A stretch of 64,000 nucleotides of DNA from Mesorhizobium terrae (lineage in GTDB: Bacteria; Pseudomonadota; Alphaproteobacteria; Rhizobiales; Rhizobiaceae), in NCBI RefSeq assembly GCF_008727715.1, contig NZ_CP044218.1, forward strand, positions 1,860,001 through 1,924,000, written 5' to 3'. Shown here one piece after another: positions 9,742 to 19,763 of the stretch. The notes under the pieces are model-generated. The model saw only the letters and a program-made list of their open reading frames with translations. It searched no databases and was not told the origin of the DNA. Within the stretch, counting starts at the first letter, position 1, and each line of letters starts with the position of its first letter. Both the position numbers and the translations under genes were made by a program.

Positions 9742-10626
9742 ATGAACGACGATCCCTCAAGAAAGCGGCTGGGCCGTGGGCTGGCGGCACTGATCGGCGA
9801 AATCGACCGTCCTGCGGCCGTCGAGACGGAGAAGCCGCGCCTGGCGGCGGACGGCAAGGTGCCGATCGAATTCGTCACCCCCAATCCACGCAACCCGCGC
9901 CGTCATTTCGGGGAAGCGGAACTGACGGATCTGTCGCAGTCCATCCGTGAGCACGGTGTCGTGCAGCCGGTGGTGGTGCGTCCGTCGCCGACCCAGCAGG
10001 GCCGCTATGAGATCATCGCCGGCGAGCGCCGTTGGCGGGCAGCCCAGCGCGCCGGCTTGATCGAGCTTCCGGTTATCGTGCGCGATGTGAACGACCGCAC
10101 TGCGCTGGAACTGGCGATCATCGAGAACGTGCAGCGCGCGGACCTCAATCCGGTCGAGGAAGCGCTTGGTTATCAGCAGCTGATCGATGAGCATGACTAC
10201 AGCCAGGCCGATCTCGGCCAGGTCATCGGCAAGAGCCGCAGCCATGTCGCGAACACGCTGCGGCTGCTGAAACTGCCGGATGTCATCCGCGATATGCTGG
10301 TCGACGGTTCGTTGTCCGCCGGTCATGCCAGAACGCTGGTAACCGCCCAGGATCCGGCGGCGCTGGCCAAGCGGATCGTCGAAGAGGGGCTTTCCGTGCG
10401 GCAGGCCGAAGCGCTGGCGCAGATGCCGGCTCAGGCGCAACGCGAGGCCAAGCCTTCCGGCGCCGCCGAGAAGGACCCGGACACTTTGGCGCTGGAGAGA
10501 TTGCTATCGGATGTCACCGGCATGAAAGTGGTCATCGCGCATAAGAGCGGTGGTGGCGAATTGCGCGTGTCCTACCGTTCTCTCGACCAGCTCGACGACC
10601 TCTGCCGGCGCCTGAAACAGAGCTGA
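9742..10626 (+). CDS. parB: Chromosome partitioning protein ParB
   Basis: A 294-residue CTP-dependent DNA clamp that loads at parS. An N-terminal ParA-interacting patch (KRLGRGLAALIGE) is followed by the ParB/Srx-type CTP-binding region with NPRNPRRHF and GERRWRA (about 94-100). A helix-turn-helix, YSQADLGQVIGKSRSHVANT, and a C-terminal dimerisation domain follow. The frame also opens at GTG 9694 within the parA tail, but the ATG at 9742 gives the standard N-terminus. It is convergent with holA. Confidence 0.96.
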   Translation: MNDDPSRKRLGRGLAALIGEIDRPAAVETEKPRLAADGKVPIEFVTPNPRNPRRHFGEAELTDLSQSIREHGVVQPVVVRPSPTQQGRYEIIAGERRWRAAQRAGLIELPVIVRDVNDRTALELAIIENVQRADLNPVEEALGYQQLIDEHDYSQADLGQVIGKSRSHVANTLRLLKLPDVIRDMLVDGSLSAGHARTLVTAQDPAALAKRIVEEGLSVRQAEALAQMPAQAQREAKPSGAAEKDPDTLALERLLSDVTGMKVVIAHKSGGGELRVSYRSLDQLDDLCRRLKQS

Positions 10627-10737
10627 TCCTGGCCGGTCATCCCTGAGAGGTCTGTTTGCGCCGATCTGTTCGCCGGGGATGGCTTTAACATATTGTTTCA
10701 AAAAGGTTTTCTGTTTTGGATCGCCGCGGTGCTCCGG

Positions 10738-11790
10738 TCATCCGGCGCGCCGGTTGCTGAGCCTGGCGCTTTCCACCGCGATACCAAGCAGAGCCTGACG
10801 GGCGATGGAAGCAGCCAGATCCGACCGTCGCCGTGTCTGCAGGATTGCGGCCTGCAGGCGGGTCAAAGCTCTGGCCAGGGCGTCGGTGGTCCAGCGCTGC
10901 AGCGCGGTTTCCACCAGTCTGCGTCGCGTGAAAAACACCGGCGGCTTGTGCGCAGCGACAATCGCTGCGGCGTTGCGGCCATCCGCATCCATCGTTCCGC
11001 GCATCGCATGCAAGGCCTGGAGCTGGCGCATGGCGCCCGACAACGCAAGAAAAGGCTGGCCACCTGCCTGGCATTGACGGGTAAATGCAGTGTCGAACGC
11101 GTCCAATTGTCCGGCCAGAACGGCATCCACGGCATCGTCGAAGGATTGTCCCGAAACGTCACCGGTCAGGGCCTGCACATCGTCCAGCGTGATTTCGCCG
11201 CGACCAAGCGCATAAAGCGTCAGTTTGGCGACCTCGCCGCGTGAGGCCAGCCGGTCGCCGCCAAGATTGCGACGCAGCATCTGGCGCGCTTCCAGCGTCA
11301 TCGACATGCCGGCCTTGCCGAGCTCATCGTCGATGACGCTGTCGATGTCGCGAGCCTCGTCGGAATAGCAAGGCAACGCCATGGCGCCGTCGCCAGCTTC
11401 GACGATGTTGCGCAGCCCGACACCTTTCTTGAGATCGCCTGCCTCGATCAAGACGATGGCGTCGCGCGGCGGTTCGGCCAATAGCGCCTTGACGTCTTCG
11501 GCGAGACCTTTTTGGGCACCGGCATTGCGAAGCCAAAGCAGCCGCCGGTCGGAGAACATCGGCACGGTGCGTGCCTCGTCCAGCAGCCGGCCCTCGTCGC
11601 GGTCGGCCTCACCGGCGTCCAGCTTCACCACGGAAAAGGGATCGTCGAGCGGCAGACCGGTGCGCACCGCAAAAGCGCGGGCACGCTCAGCCACCAGGCC
11701 GCGATCCGGTCCATAGATGAGGACCAGCCAAACGCGCGCGTCCGGCCGTGCGAGCCACGAATCGACTTCCGAGGCTTTCTTCTGTGCCAT
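10738..11790 (-). CDS. holA: DNA polymerase III subunit delta
   Basis: A 350-residue clamp-loader subunit that opens the beta sliding clamp. It has the N-terminal DSWLARPDARVWLVLIYGPD typical of alphaproteobacterial HolA, the AAA-like delta fold without a functional Walker A, and the central LRRNLGGDRLASRGEVAKL. Length fits. In many Rhizobiales lptE and leuS lie directly upstream. Here the upstream neighbour is a divergent branched-chain dehydrogenase operon, so the local order differs. Confidence 0.93.
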   Translation of the reverse strand: MAQKKASEVDSWLARPDARVWLVLIYGPDRGLVAERARAFAVRTGLPLDDPFSVVKLDAGEADRDEGRLLDEARTVPMFSDRRLLWLRNAGAQKGLAEDVKALLAEPPRDAIVLIEAGDLKKGVGLRNIVEAGDGAMALPCYSDEARDIDSVIDDELGKAGMSMTLEARQMLRRNLGGDRLASRGEVAKLTLYALGRGEITLDDVQALTGDVSGQSFDDAVDAVLAGQLDAFDTAFTRQCQAGGQPFLALSGAMRQLQALHAMRGTMDADGRNAAAIVAAHKPPVFFTRRRLVETALQRWTTDALARALTRLQAAILQTRRRSDLAASIARQALLGIAVESARLSNRRAG

Positions 11791-12025
11791 GAATGTCCCT
11801 TAGCACGATGTTGCGGCAAGGCGAACGGCTGCAGCTATCGAACCCAAACGGGCGATCCGCCATGCAGTTTGTTGCCGGCAAAGACCAGGAAGAGACGGGA
11901 TATTACGTGGAATTCCTGCCACATTGCGCCGCCGTCGGCCGCCCCTGCGCGATAGAACAGGGGTGTTCGAAGGAGGTACTTTGACGCTGCTTCGGCGGCG
12001 AAGATGTGCGAACATCGCCAGGTGA

Positions 12026-13276
<1,251 letters not shown>

Positions 13277-13279
13277 ACC

Positions 13280-14293
13280 ATGGCACGCAAGACCATGATC
13301 GAGGCGATCCGCGACGCCATGGATGTCGCCATGGGGCTGGACGAACGTGTCGTCGTGTTCGGCGAGGATGTCGGCTTTTTCGGCGGCGTTTTCCGTTGCA
13401 CGCAGGGCCTGCAGGCCAAGTATGGCAAGAACCGTTGTTTCGACGCGCCGATCAATGAATCGGGCATTGTCGGTTCGGCGATCGGCATGGCCGCTTATGG
13501 TCTGCGGCCATGTGTGGAGATACAGTTTGCCGACTACATGTACCCTGCCTACGACCAACTGACACAGGAAGCGGCGCGGCTGCGCTATCGCTCGAACGGC
13601 GACTTCACCTGTCCGATCGTCATACGCATGCCTACCGGCGGCGGCATTTTCGGCGGCCAGACGCACAGCCAGAGCCCCGAGGCGTTGTTCACACATGTCT
13701 CGGGCCTGAAGACGGTGGTTCCGTCCAATCCCTATGACGCCAAGGGCCTGTTGATCGCGGCGATCGAAGATCCCGACCCGGTGATCTTCCTGGAGCCGAA
13801 GCGCCTCTACAACGGACCGTTCGACGGCCATCACGACAGGCCAGTCACGCCATGGTCCAAACATGATCTCGGCGAAGTGGCCGAGGGCCACTATACCGTG
13901 CCGCTCGGCAAGGCCGTCATCCGGCGACCAGGCTCGGCGGTTACGGTGCTTGCCTATGGCACGATGGTCTATGTCGCGCAGGCAGCCGCCGAGGAAACCG
14001 GCATCGACGCCGAGGTGATCGACCTCAGGACCCTGCTGCCGCTCGACCTCGACACCATCGTCGATTCGGTGAAGAAGACCGGCCGCTGCCTTGTCGTGCA
14101 CGAGGCGACCTTGACCTCAGGCTTCGGCGCGGAGCTGTCGGCGCTGGTCCAGGAAAACTGTTTTTATCACCTCGAGGCGCCGGTCATGCGCGTGGCTGGA
14201 TGGGACACACCTTATCCGCATGCGCAGGAATGGGAGTATTTCCCCGGGCCGGCGCGCGTGGGGCGCGCACTCGTTGCGACGATGGAGAGCTGA
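13280..14293 (+). CDS. bkdA2: Branched-chain 2-oxoacid dehydrogenase E1 component, beta subunit
   Basis: A 337-residue transketolase-like subunit that pairs with the alpha subunit to form an alpha2beta2 E1. It shows VVVFGEDVGFFGGVFR, FDAPINESGIVGSAIGMA and EIQFADYMYPAYDQL in the pyrimidine-binding half and a C-terminal transketolase domain with EVIDLRTLLPLD. It lies 3 bp after bkdA1 and 1 bp before the E2 start, as expected for a stoichiometric complex. Confidence 0.94.
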   Translation: MARKTMIEAIRDAMDVAMGLDERVVVFGEDVGFFGGVFRCTQGLQAKYGKNRCFDAPINESGIVGSAIGMAAYGLRPCVEIQFADYMYPAYDQLTQEAARLRYRSNGDFTCPIVIRMPTGGGIFGGQTHSQSPEALFTHVSGLKTVVPSNPYDAKGLLIAAIEDPDPVIFLEPKRLYNGPFDGHHDRPVTPWSKHDLGEVAEGHYTVPLGKAVIRRPGSAVTVLAYGTMVYVAQAAAEETGIDAEVIDLRTLLPLDLDTIVDSVKKTGRCLVVHEATLTSGFGAELSALVQENCFYHLEAPVMRVAGWDTPYPHAQEWEYFPGPARVGRALVATMES

Positions 14294-14294
14294 C

Positions 14295-15608
14295 ATGGGC
14301 GAATATCTCATCAAGCTTCCCGATGTCGGCGAAGGTGTCGCCGAGGCCGAATTGGTCGAATGGAACGTCAAGGTTGGCGATCTCGTGCGCGAGGATGCCG
14401 TGCTTGCCGCGGTGATGACCGACAAGGCGACGGTGGAGATTCCGTCACCCGTGGACGGAGAGATCCTGTGGCTGGGTGCCGAGATCGGCGACACCGTGGC
14501 GATTGGCTCGCCCATCGTGCGCCTGAAGGTGGCGGGCGAAGGCAATGTCACTGCCGGCAACCAGTCGGCACCAGTAACCGAGGCGAAACCGCCGGCCGCG
14601 ACCGCATCTTCCGAAAAGGAAACGCCAACCAAGGCCGAGCCGGCGAAGCCGGTCGAAACCAGCCGGCAACCGCAAAGGGCGTTAGCGGAAAGTGCGCAGC
14701 GCGTCGCCAATATCGGCGCGCCGCGCGCCGAGGGAGAGAAGCCGCTTGCATCGCCGGCCGTGCGCCTGCGTGCGAGGGAAGCTGGCATCGATCTGAGGCA
14801 GGTGGCAGGCACCGGTCCCGCCGGCCGCATTCGCCACGAAGACATCGAGGCTTTCCTGGCGCGCGGCCAGCAGACCAGCCGGCCTGCCGCCGGTCTCGCT
14901 CGCAATGAGGCGGTCGAGGAGATCAAGGTCATCGGGCTTCGGCGCAAGATCGCCGAGAAGATGAAACTCTCCAAGTCGCGCATCCCTCACATCACCTATG
15001 TCGAGGAGGTGGACGTGACGGCGCTGGAGGATCTGCGTGCGGCGCTGAACAAGGAGAAGCGCGCCGACCGGCCGAAGCTGACGCTTCTGCCGTTCCTGAT
15101 GCGGGCGATGGTCAAGGCGATCGCTGAGCAGCCGCAGTTGAATTCACTGTTCGACGACGAGGCGGGGGTCATCCATCAGCATGGCGGCATCCATATCGGC
15201 ATTGCCGCGCAAACGGCGAACGGCCTGGTCGTGCCGGTGGTGAAACATGCCGAAGCGCGCGACCTTTGGGATTGTGGCGCCGAGGTCAATCGTCTGGCGG
15301 AAGCCGCGAAGACGGGCACCGCGACCCGCGAGGATCTGTCGGGCTCCACCATCACCATCACTTCGCTGGGCGCGATGGGCGGCGTGGTCACCACGCCGGT
15401 CATCAACCACCCCGAGGTGGCGATCATCGGCGTCAACAAGATGATGATCCGGCCGATGTGGGACGGAACGCAGTTCGTGCCTCGCAAGATGATGAACCTT
15501 TCCTCCTCCTTTGATCATCGGATCATCGACGGCTGGGACGCGGCGGTGTTTGTCCAGCGCATCAAGGCGCTGCTCGAGACGCCGGCGCTTATTTTCGTGG
15601 ACGGCTGA
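14295..15608 (+). CDS. bkdB: Branched-chain 2-oxoacid dehydrogenase E2 (dihydrolipoyl acyltransferase)
   Basis: A 437-residue core enzyme that takes acyl groups from E1 to CoA. It has one N-terminal lipoyl domain with the modified Lys in MTDKATVEI (about residue 44), a flexible Ala/Pro/Glu-rich linker, a peripheral-subunit-binding domain ASPAVRLRAREAGIDL, and a catalytic domain with active-site SFDHRIIDGWDAA near the C-terminus. The ATG at 14295, which starts MGEYLIKLPDVGEG, was chosen over an upstream in-frame start inside bkdA2. Confidence 0.95.
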   Translation: MGEYLIKLPDVGEGVAEAELVEWNVKVGDLVREDAVLAAVMTDKATVEIPSPVDGEILWLGAEIGDTVAIGSPIVRLKVAGEGNVTAGNQSAPVTEAKPPAATASSEKETPTKAEPAKPVETSRQPQRALAESAQRVANIGAPRAEGEKPLASPAVRLRAREAGIDLRQVAGTGPAGRIRHEDIEAFLARGQQTSRPAAGLARNEAVEEIKVIGLRRKIAEKMKLSKSRIPHITYVEEVDVTALEDLRAALNKEKRADRPKLTLLPFLMRAMVKAIAEQPQLNSLFDDEAGVIHQHGGIHIGIAAQTANGLVVPVVKHAEARDLWDCGAEVNRLAEAAKTGTATREDLSGSTITITSLGAMGGVVTTPVINHPEVAIIGVNKMMIRPMWDGTQFVPRKMMNLSSSFDHRIIDGWDAAVFVQRIKALLETPALIFVDG

Positions 15609-15672
15609 CCATGGCGAAACCTGCCATACATCGCGCGGCCGAGGGCGGCGCGTCTGACCGGGGAAAACGGCA

Positions 15673-17070
15673 ATGAAGGATATCTCCTGCAAGCTGCTTG
15701 TCATCGGCGCGGGCCCGGGCGGTTATGTCTGCGCCATTCGCGCCGGACAACTCGGCATCGATACCGTTATTGTCGAAGCCGCAAGGCCCGGCGGCACCTG
15801 TCTGACCATTGGCTGCATTCCATCCAAGGCGCTTATCCACGCCGCCGAGGAGTTCGAGAAGGTGGCCCATATGACGGCCGGCACAAGCCCTCTCGGGATA
15901 ACCGCAAGCGGCCATTCGATCGATTTCGGCAAAACGATTGCCTGGAAAGACGGTATAGTAAGCCGGCTTACGAATGGTGTTTCAGGCCTGCTGAAGAAGG
16001 CGAAGGTCAAGCATGTTTCGGGCTGGGCCAAATTCCATGACGGCAAGACGGTCGAGGTCGAGACCGAAACCGGACTGCAGGTGATCCGCGCTGAAACCAT
16101 CGTCATCGCCACTGGCTCGGCGCCCGTCGAATTGCCCTTCATGCCGTTCGGCGGGTCGGTGATCTCCTCGACTGAGGCACTGTCGTTAGCCGAGGTTCCC
16201 GCCAGATTGGCCGTCGTCGGGGGCGGCTATATCGGCCTCGAACTCGGCATGGCTTTCGCCAAGCTCGGCTCCAAGGTGACGGTCGTGGAGGCACTGCCGC
16301 GCCTGCTCGCGCAATATGACGCCGAGCTGACCAGACCGATCGCGAAGCGGCTCGGAGAACTCGACGTCGACGTGCTGACCGAAGCCAAGGCCAAGGGTCT
16401 TTCGGCCAAGGGCGACGCGCTGCTGGTGGAAACCGCTGCCGGCAAGGAAGTGAAGATCGCTGCCGACAAGGTTCTCGTCACCGTCGGGCGCAAGCCGGTG
16501 ACCGAGGGCTGGGGGCTCGATCAGATCGAGCTCGACATGGCTGGCAGGTTCATCCGCATCGATGACCAATGCCGCACCTCCATGCGCGGCGTCTTTGCCA
16601 TTGGCGACGTGACCGGCGAGCCGATGCTGGCGCACCGGGCAATGGCTCAGGGCGAGATGGTGGCCGAAATCCTGGCTGGCCACAAACGCAGCTGGGACAA
16701 GCGCGCCATACCGGCGGTGTGTTTCACCGATCCCGAAGTGGTCAGCGTTGGGCTCGCTCCCGACGAGGCGAAAGCGCAGGCCGGCGAAGTGAAGATCGGA
16801 CAGTTTCCGTTTTCAGCCAATGGCCGCGCCATGACCAAACTCGGCGAGGCCGGTTTCGTGCGCGTCGTTGCGCGCGCCGACAACCATCTGGTTCTGGGCA
16901 TCCAGGCGGTTGGGCACGGCGTGTCGGAATTGGCGGCGGCCTTCGGGCTGGCGCTGGAGATGGGCGCTCGGCTGGAAGACATCTCCGGCACGATCCATGC
17001 GCACCCGACCCAGGGCGAGGCTTTCCCGGAGGCCGCGCTCAAGGCGCTCGGCCACGCTTTGCACATCTAG
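15673..17070 (+). CDS. lpdA: Dihydrolipoamide dehydrogenase (E3)
   Basis: A 465-residue FAD disulfide oxidoreductase that reoxidises the lipoyl group of E2 and reduces NAD. The FAD motif is VIGAGPGGYVCAIRAGQLG, the redox disulfide is in GGTCLTIGCIPSKAL, and an NAD motif VVGGGYIGLELG is present. The C-terminal active-site His-Glu lies in HAHPTQGEAFPEA. It is the last gene of the bkd operon and probably dedicated to it. A 64-bp gap separates it from E2, and a bidirectional terminator follows. Confidence 0.95.
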   Translation: MKDISCKLLVIGAGPGGYVCAIRAGQLGIDTVIVEAARPGGTCLTIGCIPSKALIHAAEEFEKVAHMTAGTSPLGITASGHSIDFGKTIAWKDGIVSRLTNGVSGLLKKAKVKHVSGWAKFHDGKTVEVETETGLQVIRAETIVIATGSAPVELPFMPFGGSVISSTEALSLAEVPARLAVVGGGYIGLELGMAFAKLGSKVTVVEALPRLLAQYDAELTRPIAKRLGELDVDVLTEAKAKGLSAKGDALLVETAAGKEVKIAADKVLVTVGRKPVTEGWGLDQIELDMAGRFIRIDDQCRTSMRGVFAIGDVTGEPMLAHRAMAQGEMVAEILAGHKRSWDKRAIPAVCFTDPEVVSVGLAPDEAKAQAGEVKIGQFPFSANGRAMTKLGEAGFVRVVARADNHLVLGIQAVGHGVSELAAAFGLALEMGARLEDISGTIHAHPTQGEAFPEAALKALGHALHI

Positions 17071-17087
17071 GCCAGATAGGTACCGGC

Positions 17088-17134
17088 ATAACAAAAGGGC
17101 CCGCCAACACATGGTTGGCGAGCCCTTTTGTTAT
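17088..17134. terminator. Bidirectional intrinsic terminator between lpdA and the convergent gene
   Basis: Long stem: ATAACAAAAGGGC then CGCCAAC (17088-17108) pairs with GTTGGCG then GCCCTTTTGTTAT (17114-17134) with one C.A mismatch. T-runs fall at the 3' side on both strands, which suits convergent transcription of lpdA and the 17177 gene. Confidence 0.88.
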
Positions 17135-17176
17135 TCGAAGTCGTTGGTCGGGTTCTCGTCGAACCCGGCGTGATGA

Positions 17177-18280
17177 TCAGCTTGCCAAGCGGCCGGCGCG
17201 TTCGTGCTGCGCATAGGCGCGGCCGAAGCGGTTGGCGAGGAAGGTGTCGAGCGCGATGTCTTCCTGCCGCACAAAACCGCGCGCCGGCAGGCTGCCGTCG
17301 GCCAGCATGTCGAGCACGGCGCAGATGCCGGACGCCGTGGTGATCTGGATCGCGCTGCGCACGGTCTGGCCAGAGCGCTGGCTGTAGATCTTGTTGGCGT
17401 AGGTTTCCTGCAGCAGCCGGCCGTTCTTACGACCCGACACGGTGACGAAAACGATGACCACGTCCTGCATGGTGGCCGGCAAGGCATTCTCGAGGATGTC
17501 CTTCAGGACCTCGCGGCGATGACGCAAGCCAAGGTCGTTGAGCAGCGCCTTCATGATCGCGGCATGGCCGGGATAGCGGATTGTGCGGTAGTTCAGCGTA
17601 CGGACCTTGCCCTTCAAAGTCTCAGCCAGCGTTCCAAGCCCGCCGGAAGTGTTGAACGCCTCGTAGGTGACGCCGTCGAGCGAGAACTCCTCGCGTTCCT
17701 CGAGCGGCGGCACTTCGATCAGCTCGCCCTCGACGATCGCCTCGCAAGGCTCGCAATATTCGTTGATGACGCCGTCGGTGCTCCAGGTCAGGTTGTAGTT
17801 CAGCGCGTTGGACGGATATTGCGGCAGCGCGCCGACGCGCATGCGCACGCTCTCCAGGCTGTCGAAGCGGCTGGCCAGATCGTTGGCGACAATCGAGATG
17901 AAGCCCGGAGCCAGGCCGCATTGCGGGATGAAGGCGGTCTTGACCGTCTTTGCCAGTTCCTTGACGCGGCGGGTGGAGGCGACGTCCTCGGTGAGGTCGA
18001 GATAATGAACGCCGGCGGCGGCAGCGGCCTCGGCGATGCGGGTGGTGAGGTGGAAAGGCGCGGCGCTCATGACGGCGAACTTGCCGGCGAGCACGGTTTC
18101 CAGGGCGCCGACCGCTTCGATGTCGGTTTCGACCGCAGCCACACCGGCCGGTACTTCCAGCGCCGCCAGCTGGGCGGCGGAGCGGTCGACGATGGTGACG
18201 CGATAGTCACCGGTTTCGGCCAGCATGCCGGCAATGGTCGAGCCGATCTTGCCGGCGCCAACGACGACGATTTCCTTCAT
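17177..18280 (-). CDS. Saccharopine dehydrogenase family oxidoreductase (possible lysine catabolism)
   Basis: A 367-residue NAD(P)-dependent oxidoreductase. The Rossmann motif IVVVGAGKIGSTIAGML is at the N-terminus. The C-terminal half is of saccharopine-dehydrogenase type, with PQCGLAPGFISIVANDL. The start at 18280 puts the Rossmann strand at residue 3; an upstream in-frame start (18403) would add an unlikely 41-residue tail and overlap the divergent promoter region. It is divergent from an Lrp/AsnC regulator, which suggests amino-acid-responsive control. Candidates are lysine 6-dehydrogenase-like or saccharopine reductase-like activity, and the sequence alone does not decide. Confidence 0.75.
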   Translation of the reverse strand: MKEIVVVGAGKIGSTIAGMLAETGDYRVTIVDRSAAQLAALEVPAGVAAVETDIEAVGALETVLAGKFAVMSAAPFHLTTRIAEAAAAAGVHYLDLTEDVASTRRVKELAKTVKTAFIPQCGLAPGFISIVANDLASRFDSLESVRMRVGALPQYPSNALNYNLTWSTDGVINEYCEPCEAIVEGELIEVPPLEEREEFSLDGVTYEAFNTSGGLGTLAETLKGKVRTLNYRTIRYPGHAAIMKALLNDLGLRHRREVLKDILENALPATMQDVVIVFVTVSGRKNGRLLQETYANKIYSQRSGQTVRSAIQITTASGICAVLDMLADGSLPARGFVRQEDIALDTFLANRFGRAYAQHERAGRLAS

Positions 18281-18404
18281 GGGTTGCTCCAGTTTTTCGA
18301 TTTGAACTTTACCGGAGGAATCGCAGTTTGCCGGACGAATGGAAGTGTGCGATTGAGCGAAACGCCGATCCTTTTCGAATAATTCGCCGAGCCAAGTCGT
18401 CATT

Positions 18405-18833
18405 ATGCTTAGTCAAGCCGATAGAGACCTGATCGCCCTGCTGCGCGAGAACGCCCGCGCGTCGACCGCCGAACTGGCGCGCCGGCTGGGCGTGTCCAGA
18501 ACCACGGTGCAAAGCCGCATCGAGCGCCTGGAGGCACGCGGCATCATCGTCGGCTACGGCGTCAGGCTGGCGCCCGACTACGAACAGGGACTGGTCAGGG
18601 CGCATGTGCTTTTGACGGTGGCGCCAAAAGCCGCGGATCGCGTGGTCAAGGAACTGCGGGCGCTCGCGCAGGTGCGGACGCTGCATTCGGTCAGCGGCAG
18701 CTTCGACATGATCGTGACGGTGGAATCGGCGTCGATCAGCGATCTTGATTCGCTCATAGACCGCATCGGCGCAATGGAGGGCGTGGAACGCACGCTCTCC
18801 TCGATCATCCTCTCAACCCGGATCGACCGATAG
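18405..18833 (+). CDS. Lrp/AsnC family transcriptional regulator
   Basis: A 142-residue regulator. It has an N-terminal winged helix-turn-helix (about residues 5-50, with AELARRLGVSRTTVQSRI) and a C-terminal RAM/AsnC effector domain (about 65-135, with VKELRALAQVRTLHSVSGSF). Such proteins sense amino acids as oligomers. It is divergent from the saccharopine-dehydrogenase-family gene across a 124-bp gap, so that gene is its likely target along with its own promoter (inference). Confidence 0.92.
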   Translation: MLSQADRDLIALLRENARASTAELARRLGVSRTTVQSRIERLEARGIIVGYGVRLAPDYEQGLVRAHVLLTVAPKAADRVVKELRALAQVRTLHSVSGSFDMIVTVESASISDLDSLIDRIGAMEGVERTLSSIILSTRIDR

Positions 18834-18854
18834 GCCTACGGCCAAAAACGAAAC

Positions 18855-18880
18855 GGCCGCCCGAAGGCGGCCATGTCGTT
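18855..18880 (+). terminator. Putative terminator after the Lrp/AsnC gene
   Basis: GGCCGCC (18855-18861), loop CGAA, GGCGGCC (18866-18872), followed by ATGTCGTTT. It has a strong stem and a weak T-tract, and lies 22 nt after the stop. Confidence 0.6.
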
Positions 18881-18896
18881 TAACCGTTAAGATAAT

Positions 18897-18971
18897 TGGA
18901 GCGGGTGAAGCGATTCGAACGCTCGACCCCAACCTTGGCAAGGTTGTGCTCTACCCCTGAGCTACACCCGC
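18897..18971 (-). tRNA. tRNA-Gly (anticodon GCC)
   Basis: The minus strand folds as a full cloverleaf. The acceptor stem GCGGGTG pairs with CACCCGC, with a D-arm TAGCTCAGGGGTAGAGC. The anticodon stem-loop CCTTGCCAAGG carries GCC, and the T-arm has GTTCGAATC. The 3' TCCA is genome-encoded at 18900-18897. It is a complete 75-nt gene, and I see no sign of integration at it. Confidence 0.96.
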
Positions 18972-19197
18972 TCGCGCGGCTTTGGGCCGCAAGCCGGGCC
19001 TATATGGCCGAAGAGCGTGACGATTGCAACAGGGAAAAATGCACATATTCGCATCGTCGCCAAAACAGGCGAAATCGGCTTTGCGGCCGACCCGCCTTAC
19101 ATTATTGGGTCTGAGGTTCGCTATCGGTACGGAGGCAGGCAAACTGCGGCCTCGAAGCCCGGTGGGCGGGAAGCGGAACAAAGATAACGAGGCAGCG

Positions 19198-19695
19198 ATG
19201 GCCAAAACCGAAGATCAGCTTTTCGCCTTCCTGACCGGATTGGGCATAGAAGTGTCGACGCAGCGCCATGCTCCGCTCTTTACGGTGGCGGATTCCCAGG
19301 CGTTGCGCGGCGAAATTGCCGGCGGGCATACCAAGAACCTGTTCCTCAAGGACAAGAAGGACAATTTCTTTCTGGTGACCGTCGACGAAGAGGCCGAGGT
19401 CGACCTGAAGCAGATCCACCAACTGATCGGTGCCTCAAGCCGCGTCTCCTTCGGCAAGCCGGAGATGCTGATGGAACTGCTCGGCGTCGTTCCGGGCGCG
19501 GTGACCGTCTTCGGGCTGATCAACGACGGCGAAAACCGGGTGAAGATCGTGCTGGATGAGGCTTTGATGGAAAATTCCGTCATCAATGCCCACCCGCTGA
19601 CCAATGAGGCAACGACATCGATCGCCGCGACCGACCTGATCAAATTCATCGAGGCAACCGGCCATGAGCCTGTTATCTTGAAAGTCTCGGCGTGA
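19198..19695 (+). CDS. YbaK/EbsC-type aminoacyl-tRNA editing domain protein (ProX/PrdX-like)
   Basis: A 165-residue free-standing editing domain related to YbaK and the ProRS insertion domain. Such proteins hydrolyse mischarged tRNA, for example Ala-tRNA(Pro). Seen are the family blocks GGHTKNLFLKDKKDNFFLV (with the conserved Lys), RVSFGKPEMLMELLGV, GAVTVFGLIND and the C-terminal SVINAHPLTNEAT. The ATG at 19198, preceded by CGAGG, is preferred over an in-frame start at 19024 that would add a basic, atypical tail and run near the tRNA. Confidence 0.88.
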   Translation: MAKTEDQLFAFLTGLGIEVSTQRHAPLFTVADSQALRGEIAGGHTKNLFLKDKKDNFFLVTVDEEAEVDLKQIHQLIGASSRVSFGKPEMLMELLGVVPGAVTVFGLINDGENRVKIVLDEALMENSVINAHPLTNEATTSIAATDLIKFIEATGHEPVILKVSA

Positions 19696-19763
19696 TCGCC
19701 ACATTGGGTGGCAACCGGCATCCGTGATCGGGCTGCCACTGCATGCGCGGCCGAAAGGACAGA

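Noticed and set aside
18897..18971. tRNA-Gly as a possible phage integration site
   Set aside because: The prophage is Mu-type and over 14 kb away, and no duplicated tRNA end or integrase is seen.
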